From Plantago ovata (taxonomy: Eukaryota; Streptophyta; Magnoliopsida; Lamiales; Plantaginaceae): 64,000 bases of DNA. The notes below the pieces were generated by a model. That model did no database searches. It was not told the DNA's origin and saw only the letters and a program-made list of their open reading frames with translations. This document shows positions 63,193 to 64,000 of the stretch, in pieces. Each line of letters starts with the position of its first letter. Position 1 is the stretch's first letter. Where the stretch lies: NCBI GenBank assembly GCA_028274465.1, contig CM051455.1:113621547-113685546 (forward strand), written 5' to 3'. Position numbers and translations under genes: made by a program.

Positions 63193-64000
63193 CTAGAGCC
63201 AGTCACCTTTATGCTTAATACCCAGATTAGCATAATGTCTTAAGTGGACATCCACTGATAAGACCTTAGTGAGAGGATCTGCCACGTTGTCCGTGGTAGA
63301 GACACGTTCTATACTGACTTCTCCTCTATCAATAATCTCACGTATAATGTGATACTTTCTAAGTACATGTTTGTTCTTGTTTGTAGATCTAGGCTCCTTG
63401 GCTTGAGCGACGGCGCCCGTATTGTCACAATAAATCGTTATTGGACTAGGAGCAGGAACAACCCTCAATTCCTTCAAGAACTCTGAAATCCAGACAACTT
63501 CTTTCGATGCTTCTGATGCAGCAATGTACTCGGCTTCTATGGATGAGTCAACAATTGTGGCTTGCTTAGAACTCTTCCAACAGATAGCTCCTCCGTTCAA
63601 TTTGAATACGTATCCTGTCTGTGACTTAAAGTCATCAGGATCTGATTCAAATCCAGCGTCGACATAACCAGACATCTTTAATTATGGTTCTCCACCAAAC
63701 ACCAAGAACATTTCCTTAGTTCGTCGAAGGTACTTAAGAATGTTCTTTACAGCAGTCCAGTGAGGTACTCCTGGATTCTGTTGGTGTCGAGAAGTGACAC
63801 TAAGCGCATATGCCACATCGGGCCTTGTGCAATTCATTGCATACATTATAGACCCTACTGCCGAAGCATAGGGCACACGACTCATTGCCTTTCTTTCTTC
63901 ATCAGTTTTAGGACTATCCTTAACTGATAAGACGATCCCATGCCTAGCTGGGAGAAAGCCTCTCTTTGAATCGTCCATCTTATAACGCTTCAGTATTTTG
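63193..64000 (-). pseudogene. pol: RT end and RNase H of the second copia element
   Basis: The frame enters from beyond 64000 (KRYKMDDSKRGFLPARHG), passes the conserved copia block PYASAVGSIMYAMNCTRPDVAYAL and NILKYLRRTKEMFLV, meets an in-frame TAA at 63682-63684 and continues as RNase H: GYVDAGFESDPDD, KSQTGYVFKLNGGAICWKSSKQ, SSIEAEYIAASEA, IYCDNTGAVAQAKEP, KHVLRKYHIIREII and TDNVADPLTK, ending at 63193. The Asp/Glu/Asp catalytic residues are kept. The single stop makes it a pseudogene here. Confidence 0.92.

Larger units (their letters stand above)
62341..64000 (-). mobile_element. Second Ty1/copia element, 3' part, runs off the window
   Basis: It cuts the antisense ORF of the Tat element. 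The 3' LTR (about 62341-63178), the PPT and the RT/RNase H end are present; the rest lies beyond 64000. The protein motifs are copia type and clearly different from the 15.8-kb copia element. Confidence 0.88.

Overview
The window is a transposon-packed stretch of plant nuclear DNA, almost certainly from a flowering plant and probably a eudicot. It holds long LTR retrotransposons of several plant lineages (Ty3/gypsy Tat and Tekay, Ty1/copia), PBSs matching plant initiator-Met and Asp tRNAs, a CACTA transposon, a TRIM, a Mutator-like MITE, SINE-like sequences and a LINE-type RNase H. The species cannot be read from the sequence. No rRNA, bacterial operon or CRISPR was found. No complete host gene was found; the only host-gene candidate is a broken minus-strand fragment with a weak F-box look.

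Layout. Old backbone DNA survives at 9923-10117, 13494-13753 and 29593-34482, and everything else is inserted. 1-300 is a piece of a Tat-type LTR inside the 3' part of a minus-strand, pol-less gypsy element (301-7050, copy B1). B1 starts exactly at its LTR end inside the gag of a second copy (7051-9922, B2), which lies in the host-gene fragment. 10118-13493 is a non-autonomous CACTA element (TSD ATT). 13754-29592 is a 15.8-kb minus-strand copia element (TSD CCGCC, LTRs about 1.57 kb) with gag, pol and a very long third ORF that was hit by a 558-bp TRIM (20698-21255, TSD TCTCA). 29593-34482 is AT-rich backbone with SINE-like units, a MITE with a 9-bp TSD and a LINE-type RNase H fragment.

34483 to 62340 is one plus-strand Tat-lineage gypsy element with gag, protease, RT, two RNase H domains and integrase, plus an antisense multi-exon ORF. 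It is opened by a young Tekay chromovirus (36673-47256, TSD GGGAC), by a third copy of the pol-less family (52563-59997, copy A, TSD ACTAT) and by a second copia element that runs off the window (62341-64000). All polyproteins carry stops, frameshifts or active-site changes. The longest open frames are the 434-codon 3' ORF of copy A and the 148-codon leader ORF of the Tekay element.

The most unusual signals are these: (1) the 15.8-kb copia element is saturated with the word TTGCTGA/TCAGCAA, which also builds an array of seven hairpins with constant 7-nt loops; (2) its third ORF spans about 5.3 kb and holds three GT-AG segments of 72-75 nt, all multiples of three; (3) the pol-less gypsy family repeats a module of GC-rich palindromes near a TATA box in its LTRs and again before a spliced 3' ORF; (4) a miRNA-like foldback sits inside the CACTA element. 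All counts and boundaries were made by eye.
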